A stretch of DNA of 64,000 bases from Prevotella aff. ruminicola Tc2-24. Its GTDB lineage: Bacteria > Bacteroidota > Bacteroidia > Bacteroidales > Bacteroidaceae. Position numbers and translations under genes: made by a program. The stretch is from contig NZ_FOIQ01000006.1 of NCBI RefSeq assembly GCF_900110895.1, positions 1 to 64,000 on the forward strand. The letters are read 5' to 3'. This document shows, one piece after another, positions 16,356 through 25,856 of the stretch (its first letter is position 1; the number at the start of each line of letters is the position of its first letter). The notes beneath the pieces are model-generated. The model was given only the letters and a program-made list of their open reading frames with translations, did not search any database and was not told where the DNA came from.

Positions 16356-17696
16356 ATGATGGACTGGCAACGACTGATTTCAAATAAAAGACTCGGACAA
16401 GAACATCGCCACCCCGAGCGCCATGATGACCGGACGGAGTTCAAGCGTGACTACGACCGGCTGATTTTCTCAGCTCCTTTCCGTCGTTTGCAAAACAAAA
16501 CTCAAGTTTTCCCTCTGCCAGGCAGCATATTCGTGCATAACCGTCTGACCCATTCTTTGGAAGTTGCCAGCGTAGGTATGTCTTTAGGCAATGATGTTGC
16601 ACTACAACTAAGCAAGAGGCATCCGGAACTGAGAGACACGCTCTTTCAGGAAATCGGGCAGATAGTTGCTACGGCCTGTCTGGCGCACGACATGGGGAAT
16701 CCACCTTTCGGTCATAGCGGTGAAAAAGCAATTCAAGCATTCTTTACAGAGGGCGCTGGCAGTGATCTACAACGTGAGGTCAGTCCAACATTCTGGAACG
16801 ATGCCATCCACTTCGAAGGAAACGCCAATGCTTTCCGTCTACTCACCCATCAATTCAAGGGTCGACGACCTGGCGGTTTCGTTATGACCTATTCCACCCT
16901 TGCCAGTATCGTAAAATACCCGTTTTCATCTTCTGTAGCAGGCAAGAAAGGAAAGTTCGGGTTCTTCGATACAGAGAAAGAGGAATACCGGAAAATTGCA
17001 GATGAGCTAGGCATTATCTGCCTATCAGAAATTGGGGCTCCTCTGAGATATGCGCGTCACCCCCTGGTCTACCTTGTAGAAGCAGCCGATGACATCTGCT
17101 ATGAGATTATGGATATCGAGGATGCCCATAAGTTAAAGATTCTCTCGTTCGATGAGACGATGGACCTTTTACTAGCGTTCTTTGATGAAGACGACCGACA
17201 GAAAATCCTTCGGCGTATCGACGATGAGCACGTCACTGATCCCAACGAGAAGGTGGTATACCTGCGTGCCTGTGTTATCGGGAAATTGGAAAACGAATGC
17301 GTCAAAGTGTTTGTCGAGCTCGAAGACGAAATTCTTAATGGTACGTTTATAGGCAGTCTTATCGACCATATCGGTTCATTACAAAAAGAAGCTTACAAAC
17401 GTTGTAGTAAAGTGTCGCTAAAACGAATCTACAAGAGCAAGCCCGTTCTAGATGTCGAACTATCAGGTTATCAGATCATGCAAACATTGATGCAGCAGTT
17501 CATAGGTGCAGCCGTCCATCCGGAACGATTCTACTCCCAACACCTTATCAGTCGTGTATCGAACCAATACGACATCGAATCACAGAAACTGGAGACACGT
17601 CTGATGGCCGTTATCGATTATATCAGCGGCATGACAGATGTATATGCCCTTGATGTCTACCAGAAAATCAATGGCATCTCCTTGCCAATTGTGTAA
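16356..17696 (+). CDS. dgt: deoxyguanosinetriphosphate triphosphohydrolase (dGTPase)
   Basis: Removes triphosphate from dGTP or other dNTPs to tune the dNTP pool. The 446-residue protein has the HD-superfamily metal site: His66 in RLTHSLEV and His111-Asp112 in CLAHDMGNPPFGHSG, plus Asp downstream in LVEAADDICYEIMD. The start is ATG at 16356 (or the next codon, 16359); an upstream frame to 16242 needs a TTG start inside a promoter and is rejected. No Shine-Dalgarno-like sequence is present and the proximal promoter would give an almost leaderless mRNA. miaB follows after 25 bases. Confidence 0.92.
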   Translation: MMDWQRLISNKRLGQEHRHPERHDDRTEFKRDYDRLIFSAPFRRLQNKTQVFPLPGSIFVHNRLTHSLEVASVGMSLGNDVALQLSKRHPELRDTLFQEIGQIVATACLAHDMGNPPFGHSGEKAIQAFFTEGAGSDLQREVSPTFWNDAIHFEGNANAFRLLTHQFKGRRPGGFVMTYSTLASIVKYPFSSSVAGKKGKFGFFDTEKEEYRKIADELGIICLSEIGAPLRYARHPLVYLVEAADDICYEIMDIEDAHKLKILSFDETMDLLLAFFDEDDRQKILRRIDDEHVTDPNEKVVYLRACVIGKLENECVKVFVELEDEILNGTFIGSLIDHIGSLQKEAYKRCSKVSLKRIYKSKPVLDVELSGYQIMQTLMQQFIGAAVHPERFYSQHLISRVSNQYDIESQKLETRLMAVIDYISGMTDVYALDVYQKINGISLPIV

Positions 17697-17721
17697 TTAC
17701 ATCAAATAAGAAGAAGGAAAA

Positions 17722-19062
17722 ATGAAGAAACTATATATAGAAACGTATGGCTGCCAGATGAATGTGGCAGACTCGGAGGTAGTTGCCTCTGTCATGAAGA
17801 TGGCAGGCTATGAAACCACCGAGGAATTGAATGAGGCCGATGCCGTCTTCTTGAACACGTGCTCGGTAAGGGATAATGCTGAACAGAAGATCTATCACCG
17901 ATTAGAGGCACTTGACGCAGAGCGCAGACACAGACAGAAAGCCGGCGTATCTACAAAGCATTTGATTATCGGCGTATTAGGATGTATGGCCGAACGGGCA
18001 CAACAAGATCTGTTGGAAAATCACCATTGTGATCTTGTGGTAGGACCGGATGCCTATCTCTCGTTACCAGACCTGATTGCTCAGGCTGAGACAGGGCATA
18101 AGGCTATGAACATCCAACTCTCGACATCGGAAACATATAAGGACATAGTTCCTCAACGTATCGGACTGGGACATAAAATAGGTGGTTTTGTGAGCATCAT
18201 GCGTGGCTGTAATAACTTCTGCCACTATTGTATTGTACCTTACACCCGAGGCCGTGAGCGTAGTCGCGACGTGGAAAGTATACTTCGAGAGGCCAGAGAC
18301 CTACGTGACCGCGGCTTTAAGGAGGTGACGCTACTAGGACAAAACGTCAACTCCTATGCCCGACCAGACCATCCGGAGACGCCAGATTTCCCAGCATTGC
18401 TACGTAGAGTGGCAGAAGAAGTTCCTGAGATGAGAGTACGATTCACGACTTCACACCCCAAGGATATGAGCGACGAAACATTACGCGTGATTGCTGACAT
18501 GCCCAACGTATGTAAGCACATCCATCTGCCCGTACAAAGCGGAAGCGACAAGATTCTTAAACTGATGAATCGCAAATACACCCGTGAATGGTATATGGAC
18601 CGTGTGGCTGCCATCCGTCGCATCATCCCAGACTGCGGACTCTCGACCGACATCTTTGTGGGTTATCATAATGAAACAGAAGAGGATCATCAGCTCTCGC
18701 TTTCACTGATGCGCGAAGTGGGCTATGATTCAGCCTTCATGTTCAAGTACTCCGAGCGTCCTGGCACTTACGCTTCAAAACATCTACCCGATAACGTGCC
18801 AGAAGAAGAAAAAATTCGTCGTTTGAACGAATTAATTGCGCTCCAGACTGAGATCAGTGCCATTCAAAACAAAAAAGACGAAGGAAAAGAGTTTGACGTG
18901 CTTGTAGAGGGATTCTCGAAACGTAGCCGTGAGCAACTCTGCGGACGTACAGAACAAAATAAGATGGTGGTGTTCAACAAGGGCAACCACCACATCGGAG
19001 AAATTGTCCGAGTTAAGATAACAGGATCCACTAGTGCCACATTGTTTGGAGTTGAAAGTTGA
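17722..19062 (+). CDS. miaB: tRNA-2-methylthio-N6-dimethylallyladenosine synthase MiaB
   Basis: Radical-SAM enzyme that adds the methylthio group to i6A37 in tRNAs. The 446-residue protein has the N-terminal UPF0004 domain with cluster cysteines (ETYGCQMN, FLNTCSVR, LGCMAERA), then the radical-SAM motif CNNFCHYCIVPYTRGRERSR, and a C-terminal TRAM domain (about 385-446). Length is normal. The start has a purine-rich stretch AAGAAGAAGGAAA just upstream. The msbA ATG follows after 5 bases, so translation is probably coupled with the envelope gene run downstream. Confidence 0.95.
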   Translation: MKKLYIETYGCQMNVADSEVVASVMKMAGYETTEELNEADAVFLNTCSVRDNAEQKIYHRLEALDAERRHRQKAGVSTKHLIIGVLGCMAERAQQDLLENHHCDLVVGPDAYLSLPDLIAQAETGHKAMNIQLSTSETYKDIVPQRIGLGHKIGGFVSIMRGCNNFCHYCIVPYTRGRERSRDVESILREARDLRDRGFKEVTLLGQNVNSYARPDHPETPDFPALLRRVAEEVPEMRVRFTTSHPKDMSDETLRVIADMPNVCKHIHLPVQSGSDKILKLMNRKYTREWYMDRVAAIRRIIPDCGLSTDIFVGYHNETEEDHQLSLSLMREVGYDSAFMFKYSERPGTYASKHLPDNVPEEEKIRRLNELIALQTEISAIQNKKDEGKEFDVLVEGFSKRSREQLCGRTEQNKMVVFNKGNHHIGEIVRVKITGSTSATLFGVES

Positions 19063-19067
19063 TAGCT

Positions 19068-20894
19068 ATGAAAGAGTTTCTACGTGTATTACGGCGGTTT
19101 GTCCCACCCTATAAGAAATATCTGGTGTTGTCGATCATCTTCAACATCCTCTCTGCTGTTCTTAATATCTTTTCGTTTGCTGCCCTGATTCCCATTCTCC
19201 AGATTCTGTTCCAGACAGGCGATACCGAGGCGGCAACCACATTGATGGCGTGGGACTGGGGTAACATACAGGCTGTTCTGATGAATAACTTGAACTATTA
19301 TGTCACACAACTCATTGCCAGCTATGGACAAACGACGACCCTCCTGTTTATCGGACTATTTCTTGCATTGACCACAGCCATGAAGACAGGAGCCTACTTC
19401 CTATCGTCAGCTACCATTATCCCCATTCGTACAGGTGTGGTACGTGATATCCGGAATCAACTATACAAAAAAATCACATCACTTCCGTTGGGATTCTTTT
19501 CTGAGGAACGAAAGGGTGATATCATTGCCCGAATGAGCGGTGACGTGCAGGAGGTGGAGTCGAGCATCATGTCGAGCCTTGATATGCTGTTCAAGAACCC
19601 GATTCTCATCGTCGTTTATTTCGCCACCCTCCTGTTCGTATCATGGCAGCTCACCCTATTCACCATTGTCTTTGTACCGATTTTCGGGTGGTTCATGGGA
19701 TTTGTCGGTAGGAAACTGAAGCAGAAAAGTATCAAGGCACAGGCTTTGTGGAGCGACACAATGAGTCAGGTGGAAGAGACACTAGGTGGATTACGCATCA
19801 TCAAGGCTTTCTGTGCCGAAGAGAAAATGAACACACGTTTTGACCGTGTGAATTCCGCCTATCGCAATGACATTATGCGCGTAAATATCCGTCAGTCGAT
19901 GGCACACCCGATGAGTGAATTCCTTGGAACACTCATGATTATTATTGTACTCTGGTTCGGTGGCATTCTCGTACTGACCAGTCATGCAATTACGGGACCG
20001 ACCTTCATCTACTACATGGTCATTCTTTATTCGATTATCCAGCCGTTGAAAGACTTCTCCAAGGCTGGTTATAACATTCCCAAAGGATTGGCATCAATGG
20101 AGCGTATCGACAAGATTCTGATGGCAGAAAACACCATCACAGAAATCTCTCAACCCATACATATCTCCAGTTTCGGTCATCAAATAGAGTTCCGTAACGT
20201 ATCGTTCCGCTATGGTGATACATGGGTATTGCGCGATATCAACCTTATTATCCCCAAGGGCAAGACCATTGCACTCGTCGGACAGAGCGGTTCAGGAAAA
20301 TCGACGCTTGTAGACCTAATACCGCGATACTATGATGTCCAAGAAGGCGAAGTAATGATAGATGGCATCAATGTGAAGGACCTAGGTATCCATGACCTAC
20401 GCCAACTTATCGGCAACGTGAACCAAGAGGCAATTCTTTTCAACGATTCATTCAGAAATAATATATCTTTCGGCGTGGAGAACGCCACACAAGAACAGAT
20501 TGAAGAGGCTGCACGTATCGCCAATGCCTATGACTTTATCACACAATCGGAACAGGGTTTCGAAACGAATATTGGTGACCGGGGCGGTCGACTCTCTGGT
20601 GGACAGCGCCAACGTGTGTCTATCGCACGAGCCATCCTAAAGAACCCGCCAATTCTAATCCTTGACGAGGCGACCTCTGCCCTCGACACTGAGAGTGAAC
20701 GACTGGTTCAGGATGCATTGGAGCGTTTGATGAAGACACGCACGACTGTGGCAATCGCCCATCGTCTGTCAACCATCAAAAATGCCGACGAAATCTGCGT
20801 CATCCACGAGGGAAAAATCGTAGAGCGCGGTACTCATGATAGTCTGCTGACTTTTGATGGTTATTACAAGAAACTGCATGATATGCAAAGCTGA
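19068..20894 (+). CDS. msbA: lipid A export ABC transporter, MsbA type
   Basis: A 608-residue half-transporter: six membrane helices (about 15-310) followed by an ATPase with Walker A GQSGSGKST, Q-loop, signature LSGGQRQRVSIARAI and Walker B LILDEATSALD. This fits MsbA, which flips lipid A-core across the inner membrane. The neighbours (an LTA-synthase-like phosphotransferase, glf, an LpxL-like acyltransferase, core glycosyltransferases) support that role over a drug pump. I place the start at the ATG at 19068; a TTG at 19059 overlapping the miaB stop is less likely. Its stop overlaps the next ATG by one base. Confidence 0.88.
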   Translation: MKEFLRVLRRFVPPYKKYLVLSIIFNILSAVLNIFSFAALIPILQILFQTGDTEAATTLMAWDWGNIQAVLMNNLNYYVTQLIASYGQTTTLLFIGLFLALTTAMKTGAYFLSSATIIPIRTGVVRDIRNQLYKKITSLPLGFFSEERKGDIIARMSGDVQEVESSIMSSLDMLFKNPILIVVYFATLLFVSWQLTLFTIVFVPIFGWFMGFVGRKLKQKSIKAQALWSDTMSQVEETLGGLRIIKAFCAEEKMNTRFDRVNSAYRNDIMRVNIRQSMAHPMSEFLGTLMIIIVLWFGGILVLTSHAITGPTFIYYMVILYSIIQPLKDFSKAGYNIPKGLASMERIDKILMAENTITEISQPIHISSFGHQIEFRNVSFRYGDTWVLRDINLIIPKGKTIALVGQSGSGKSTLVDLIPRYYDVQEGEVMIDGINVKDLGIHDLRQLIGNVNQEAILFNDSFRNNISFGVENATQEQIEEAARIANAYDFITQSEQGFETNIGDRGGRLSGGQRQRVSIARAILKNPPILILDEATSALDTESERLVQDALERLMKTRTTVAIAHRLSTIKNADEICVIHEGKIVERGTHDSLLTFDGYYKKLHDMQS

Positions 20895-22684
20895 TGAGAC
20901 AACGACTGATCTATCTGGTTAAGACCTATTTATTGACGATACTACTATTTGTTATCGCTAAGATTGCCTTCATGTTACTCAACCATGATGGACACTCTTT
21001 CACGGTGAAAGATATGGTAGATGTCATCTGGCATGGCCTCACGCTTGATCTTTCTACCAGTCTCTACCTGCTGATTATACCTTTTCTGGTAACAATCGTA
21101 TCTATCTGGAGGGAAAGCAAGTTGCTCATCAAGATTCTGAGATTCTACTACAGCATCATCGCCTTTGCATTGATTCTTGCCTTCGTTACTGACACTAGTC
21201 TGTATCCTTTCTGGGGTTTCAAGCTCGACGCCACTTGTCTGCAATATCTTGAGACACCAGCCGAGGCGAAAGCAAGTGTATCGGGATTATATATGGCCAT
21301 ACGGATCATTATCCTAATGATAGGTACGGTCCTGATTTACCGTCTCTACAAGTCTATTCCATATGAAACTAAATTGCCAAACCACAAAAGTGCTGTACTC
21401 ATAGGAGATTTGGTTCTCATTCCACTTTTCATCATTGGTATCCGAGGAGGTCTGGGTGAGTCAACGACGAACATCGGTCAGGTATATTATTCACAAGATC
21501 AGTTCCTTAACCACTCTGCCGTTAACCCTGTATTTAGTTTTCTGTATTCCCTAAGCCATACGATGGGAAATATAGATCAGTATCAGTTCATGGACGATAA
21601 CGAGTGTCAGACCCTGACCAACACTGTTTATACCACGGAAAGTATGCTGACAGATACGCTTCTAACGACCAGCCGTCCCAACGTGGTAGTCATTCTGTTG
21701 GAGAGTTGCGGCGAGCAATTTAGGAATGTCATGCCCTATCTCCAGAAACTGAAACGGGAAGGCATCTGGTTCTCCAACTGTTTTGCGAACTCATGGCGCA
21801 CCGACCGCGGCACCATCGCCACCTTAAGCGGCTATCCATCATTTCCATCGCTATCGGTCATGAAGATGCCACAGAAGAGTCGTACATTACCAAGCATCGC
21901 TAGGAGCCTGCAGAAAGAAGGCTATAAGACAAGCTATCTCTATGGAGGTGATATCAACTTCACCAACATGCGCGGCTACCTGATTAGCACAGGATGGGAA
22001 CAATTGAGATGGAAGGATGATTACTCCAAGGAGGAGCAGGGCACTGCACAATGGGGCGTCCGCGATGATATCACCTTCGGGACACTGTTGCATCTGATCA
22101 AGGAAACACCAGCACCCTACTTAATCGGTTACTCTACGCTGAGCAGTCACGAGCCTTGGGATGTGCCGACGAAAAAACATACAGACGAGGTACAGAATGC
22201 GTTCGCCTACCTTGACGATTGTCTAGAAAATTTCATCGAATCACTCCGTCAGACACCAGCATGGGATCATCTGCTCGTTATTATGGTAGCAGACCATGGG
22301 GTCAACCACCACGATATAGATCAGTCCAAGCCACTCTTGAAGAACCATATTCCGATGTTATGGGTGGGTGGTGCTGTTAGAGAACCACGCATCATCGGAC
22401 ATATCTGTAACCAGACGGATTTGGCAGCGACACTTCTTGGACAGATGCAGTTAAGTCACGACGATTTTGCTTTCAGTCGTGATATCATGAGCAGTACCTA
22501 TCATTACCCGACAGCCGTCAACAATTACAACAACGCTCAGTTGCTCATTGACAGTACAGGCTATATCCTCTACGATTTCGACGCTCGCCAGTTCAGCATC
22601 AGGCAAAGTTCTGATGCCGACCGACTACAACGTCTAAATCAAGCTATTTTACAACGTACCACCAACGACCTCAAAGTTCGATAA
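20894..22684 (+). CDS. LTA synthase-family membrane phosphotransferase
   Basis: A 596-residue alkaline-phosphatase-superfamily enzyme: about five membrane helices in the first 190 residues, then a periplasmic catalytic domain. Visible motifs are NVVVILLESCGEQ (metal aspartate position taken by Glu as in LtaS), RTDRGT with the likely nucleophile Thr, a SSHEPWD block and VADHGVNHHD near the C-terminal part. LtaS-like enzymes move glycerol-phosphate or phosphoethanolamine onto glycans or lipids. In a Gram-negative lipid A cluster, decoration of LPS core is the likely role; the donor cannot be read from the sequence. Its C-terminal 60 residues are duplicated at 23932-24144. Confidence 0.85.
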   Translation: MRQRLIYLVKTYLLTILLFVIAKIAFMLLNHDGHSFTVKDMVDVIWHGLTLDLSTSLYLLIIPFLVTIVSIWRESKLLIKILRFYYSIIAFALILAFVTDTSLYPFWGFKLDATCLQYLETPAEAKASVSGLYMAIRIIILMIGTVLIYRLYKSIPYETKLPNHKSAVLIGDLVLIPLFIIGIRGGLGESTTNIGQVYYSQDQFLNHSAVNPVFSFLYSLSHTMGNIDQYQFMDDNECQTLTNTVYTTESMLTDTLLTTSRPNVVVILLESCGEQFRNVMPYLQKLKREGIWFSNCFANSWRTDRGTIATLSGYPSFPSLSVMKMPQKSRTLPSIARSLQKEGYKTSYLYGGDINFTNMRGYLISTGWEQLRWKDDYSKEEQGTAQWGVRDDITFGTLLHLIKETPAPYLIGYSTLSSHEPWDVPTKKHTDEVQNAFAYLDDCLENFIESLRQTPAWDHLLVIMVADHGVNHHDIDQSKPLLKNHIPMLWVGGAVREPRIIGHICNQTDLAATLLGQMQLSHDDFAFSRDIMSSTYHYPTAVNNYNNAQLLIDSTGYILYDFDARQFSIRQSSDADRLQRLNQAILQRTTNDLKVR

Positions 22685-22775
22685 ATGAAGGATCAATTAT
22701 CTTTGGACGCATAATCGCAGGAAACAAATATGTGAAGGGCATAAGGCTAAAACCAAGGGTGAGAAGGAAGAATAA
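22685..22775 (+). pseudogene. internally deleted remnant of an LpxL-like acyltransferase gene
   Basis: Right after the phosphotransferase stop comes ATGAAG, the same junction (TAAATGAAG) that begins the intact acyltransferase at 24145. It is followed a few bases later by the 3' part of such a gene: the frame 22698-22775 reads YLWTHNRRKQICEGHK and on to a stop. YLWTHNRWK is the C-terminal hallmark of the intact copy (24988-25014). About 800 bases of the gene body are missing, and the frames of the two ends do not match. This is a relic, not a functional gene. Confidence 0.7.
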
Positions 22776-22787
22776 AGGCTTTGAAGA

Positions 22788-23927
22788 ATGAACAAATACG
22801 ATTATCTGATTGTTGGAAGCGGACTTTTTGGAGCAACCTTTGCTTATCTAGCCCATCAACGTGGACAGCGCTGTCTAGTCATTGAGAAACGTCCCCATGT
22901 GGGAGGAAATGTATACACCGAGATGACGGAGGGTATACATGTACACCGATATGGAGCACATATATTCCACACATCTAACCGTCAAGTGTGGGATTTCGTT
23001 AACTCACTCATGCCATTTAACCGCTATACCAATTCACCTGTTGCCTGTTATGAGGGAAAACTGTATAATCTTCCCTTCAACATGAATACCTTCCACCAGA
23101 TGTGGGGCGTACTAACTCCAGACGAAGCACGTCAAGTTATTGATCAGCAGAGGGGAAAAGTGGTTGCGCAACTGGCTGCAGCAGGTGTCAATCAACCACG
23201 TAATCTTGAAGAACAAGCGTTGATGTTGGTTGAACATGACATCTACGAGCGACTTATAAAGGGATATACAGAAAAGCAATGGGGGCGTTCCTGCACGAAA
23301 TTACCTCCTTTTATCATCAAACGACTTCCACTACGTTTCGTTTATGATAACAACTATTTCGATGACCTATATCAAGGTATTCCTGTCGGAGGTTACACTG
23401 CACTCATCAACCGTCTGCTGGATGGTGTTGAGGTCAAGACAAGAACAGACTTCTTTGCAGACCGCCATTATTGGGAACAACAAGCAGATAAGACGGTGTA
23501 TACAGGCCCCATTGACCAGTTCTTTGAGTATAGTCTCGGACGGCTTGAGTACCGTTCTCTCAGTTTTGAACACCAAGTGCTCGACACACCCAACTACCAA
23601 GGCAATGCCGTTATGAACTTTACCAGTAGTGATGTGCCCTATACGCGTATAATTGAACACAAGCACTTTGAAATGTTTGGTCAACAAGTTTACAACTGTC
23701 CCAAGACCATTATCACTCGTGAATATCCAACAGAGTGGAAAGAAGGCAGGGAGCCGTTTTACACAATCAATGATGATAGGAACAACCAGCTAGCAGCACA
23801 ATACCGTGAATGGGGACAGACAATGTCCAACGTTATCTTTGGCGGCCGTCTTGCAGAATATAAATATTATGATATGGCCCCTATTGTGGAAAAAGTTCTA
23901 CAACTTAGCAAACAACTAAAAAATTAA
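22788..23927 (+). CDS. glf: UDP-galactopyranose mutase
   Basis: FAD enzyme that interconverts UDP-galactopyranose and UDP-galactofuranose, supplying Galf for surface glycans. The 379-residue protein has the FAD motif LIVGSGLFGATFAYLA, the family block HVGGNVYTEM and GAHIFHTSNRQVWDFV, and the late motif NVIFGGRLAEYKYYDM. It is bracketed by degenerate duplicates of the flanking genes: an acyltransferase remnant before it and a phosphotransferase tail after it. This indicates that it arrived in, or was retained within, a duplicated segment. Its presence implies that the nearby transferases build a Galf-containing core or O-chain. Confidence 0.95.
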   Translation: MNKYDYLIVGSGLFGATFAYLAHQRGQRCLVIEKRPHVGGNVYTEMTEGIHVHRYGAHIFHTSNRQVWDFVNSLMPFNRYTNSPVACYEGKLYNLPFNMNTFHQMWGVLTPDEARQVIDQQRGKVVAQLAAAGVNQPRNLEEQALMLVEHDIYERLIKGYTEKQWGRSCTKLPPFIIKRLPLRFVYDNNYFDDLYQGIPVGGYTALINRLLDGVEVKTRTDFFADRHYWEQQADKTVYTGPIDQFFEYSLGRLEYRSLSFEHQVLDTPNYQGNAVMNFTSSDVPYTRIIEHKHFEMFGQQVYNCPKTIITREYPTEWKEGREPFYTINDDRNNQLAAQYREWGQTMSNVIFGGRLAEYKYYDMAPIVEKVLQLSKQLKN

Positions 23928-23931
23928 GAAC

Positions 23932-24144
23932 ATGAGTAGACAAACACCAGATTGCAAGATCTGCTGTTATCCAACAGCCATCAATAATAATAACGCCCAG
24001 TTGCTCGTTGACAGCACAGGGTATACCCTCTATAATTCCGCGGCCTACCGGTCCCACACCAGACAAAGTGCGGATGTCAATCGGCTGCAACGTCTCAATC
24101 TGTCCATTATGCGACATGCCACCAATGACTTCAATACACAATAA
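23932..24144 (+). pseudogene. duplicated C-terminal tail of the LTA synthase-like gene
   Basis: A 70-codon frame whose residues from about 12 onward repeat the end of the protein at 20894-22684. YPTAINNNNAQLLVDSTGYTLY matches YPTAVNNYNNAQLLIDSTGYILY in the parent (compared in parts), and SADVNRLQRLN matches SSDADRLQRLN. Identity is about 60 percent over 60 residues. The catalytic domain is absent. The frame is still open and begins with ATG four bases after glf, so a short peptide may be made, but there is no reason to expect a function. Confidence 0.75.
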
Positions 24145-25095
24145 ATGAAGAAGATTGCCTATTTCCTTCTCTATGGGTTTGTATATACCCTTTCTCTGAT
24201 TCCGTTCCGATTACTCTACGGACTGTCAGATTGTTTATATGTACTTGTTTATCATATTGTCAAATACCGACGTAAGATTGTCTGGAAGAACCTTTCTTCC
24301 TCTTTCCCGGAAAAGAGCGTAACCGAACTTCGTCAGATTGAGAGAAAGTTCTACCACTGGTTCTGTGACTATATCTTCGAGACTTTCAAACTGCTCACCA
24401 TCAGCGACAAGAAGTTGCTGCGTCATATTGAATATCGCAACGTTGAAGAGATGGAGAGATGCTTCGACAAAGGTCAGAATTGTGCTGCAATCCTCGGACA
24501 TTACTGCAATTGGGAATGGCTCTCAGCCATAGGACTGGCCTTCAAACGACATCCAGAAGCTGTCATGGGATTAATTTACCACCCGCTATATAATGACGCC
24601 TTCGATCAGCTATTCATTGACATCCGCAAGGCTCATGGAGGAGAATGTATTCCCAAGAAAAATATTCTCAGGCAACTGGCAACATGCAAGCGAGAAAATC
24701 GAAACTATCTCTTCGGCTATATCAGTGACCAGGCTCCTCGATGGCACAATATCCATCTGTGGTTACCTTTTCTTAATCACGACACACCTGTCTTTACAGG
24801 TGGCGAGCGCATCATGAGGAAAATGGACGATGCAGTTTTCTATGCAGAAATGGAACGACCAAGACGCGGACAATACGTCTGCACCTTTAAACAGATATCC
24901 CAACACGCCTTCCAAGAACCCGACAACGAGATTACATCCCGTTTCTTCCAGATGCTGGAGAAAACAATCCGTCGCGACCCCTCCTATTATCTTTGGACAC
25001 ACAATCGTTGGAAACGTACCCACGAGGAGTTCGATCGCCAATATATCATGGTCAACGGCAAAGCCATCCCAAGAGAAGAATTCAAGGAATCATGA
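24145..25095 (+). CDS. LpxL/HtrB-like lipid A acyltransferase
   Basis: A 316-residue membrane-anchored acyltransferase of the LpxL/LpxM family, which adds a secondary fatty acid to lipid A. Seen are an N-terminal membrane segment (residues 5-35), the catalytic His-X4-acidic motif HYCNWEW, and the terminal block YYLWTHNRWKRTHEEF. Which acyl chain it adds cannot be told. The start sits directly on the stop of the duplicated phosphotransferase tail (TAAATGAAG), and the next gene overlaps its stop by 4 bases. A deleted second copy lies at 22685-22775. Confidence 0.87.
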   Translation: MKKIAYFLLYGFVYTLSLIPFRLLYGLSDCLYVLVYHIVKYRRKIVWKNLSSSFPEKSVTELRQIERKFYHWFCDYIFETFKLLTISDKKLLRHIEYRNVEEMERCFDKGQNCAAILGHYCNWEWLSAIGLAFKRHPEAVMGLIYHPLYNDAFDQLFIDIRKAHGGECIPKKNILRQLATCKRENRNYLFGYISDQAPRWHNIHLWLPFLNHDTPVFTGGERIMRKMDDAVFYAEMERPRRGQYVCTFKQISQHAFQEPDNEITSRFFQMLEKTIRRDPSYYLWTHNRWKRTHEEFDRQYIMVNGKAIPREEFKES

Positions 25096-25856
25096 ACAGA
25101 AAAATCTACATCAACCCCCAATATGAGCATCTGCGCAAATTTATCATGCAGTTGCCTTCTATTATGGATATAGAGGGTACCTATATCTATGGCGGACGGA
25201 GGAACCTCATCAAACGCTTCGAAGCCCCAGACGGAACGCCCTTGAATGTGAAACGTTTCCGGAAGCCATGTCTTTTGAACGACCTAATCTATTCCACAGG
25301 CATCCGCAAGCCAAAAGGTATCCGCGCCTTTACCTATCCGAAATGTCTCCTGGATAAAGGTATAGAAACGCCAGAGGCCATTGCATATATCGAGGACCGT
25401 AATGCCATAGGACTTCTGCAGCAGAGCTACTTTATTAGCCAACAATGTCCCTATCGCCATCTGCTCTATGAGATAGGCGATGCCACACCTGAGGTCTACG
25501 AGCCCGTAGCGAAGGCCTTGGCACATTATGTTGCCTTTATGCACAATCAAGAGGTGCTTCACCTTGACTTTTCTCCCGGAAATATTCTATGGGATCAGGA
25601 TGGAGAAGGCACCTATCATTTCTCAATCGTCGACATCAATCGGATGCGCTTCGGACCCGTTGATATGAAATGTGGCTGCAAGAGTTTTTGCCGTCTCTGG
25701 GGACCTAAGAGGTTTATCCAACTGCTCGTCGAGGAATATGCCCGAGAGCGTCATTTCGATCCCACCATCTGTGTCGATATCACGATGAAGGCACGAGCAG
25801 CGTTCTGGCAACGATACCAGAAGAAACGTGAAATTGAATTCAAACTAGAATTATGA
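25092..25856 (+). CDS. Kdo/WaaP-like lipopolysaccharide kinase family protein
   Basis: A 254-residue protein kinase-fold enzyme related to InaA, WaaP and KdkA, which phosphorylate sugars of the LPS inner core. The catalytic loop reads HLDFSPGNILW (Asp as base, Asn for metal) and is followed by VDINRMRFG in place of DFG. A lysine in PLNVKRF (about residue 54) suits the beta-3 lysine. The start at 25092 overlaps the acyltransferase stop (ATGA); an upstream in-frame ATG at 24993 lies within that gene and is rejected. Position between an acyltransferase and LicD supports phosphorylation of lipid A or Kdo. Confidence 0.8.
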   Translation: MNRKIYINPQYEHLRKFIMQLPSIMDIEGTYIYGGRRNLIKRFEAPDGTPLNVKRFRKPCLLNDLIYSTGIRKPKGIRAFTYPKCLLDKGIETPEAIAYIEDRNAIGLLQQSYFISQQCPYRHLLYEIGDATPEVYEPVAKALAHYVAFMHNQEVLHLDFSPGNILWDQDGEGTYHFSIVDINRMRFGPVDMKCGCKSFCRLWGPKRFIQLLVEEYARERHFDPTICVDITMKARAAFWQRYQKKREIEFKLEL

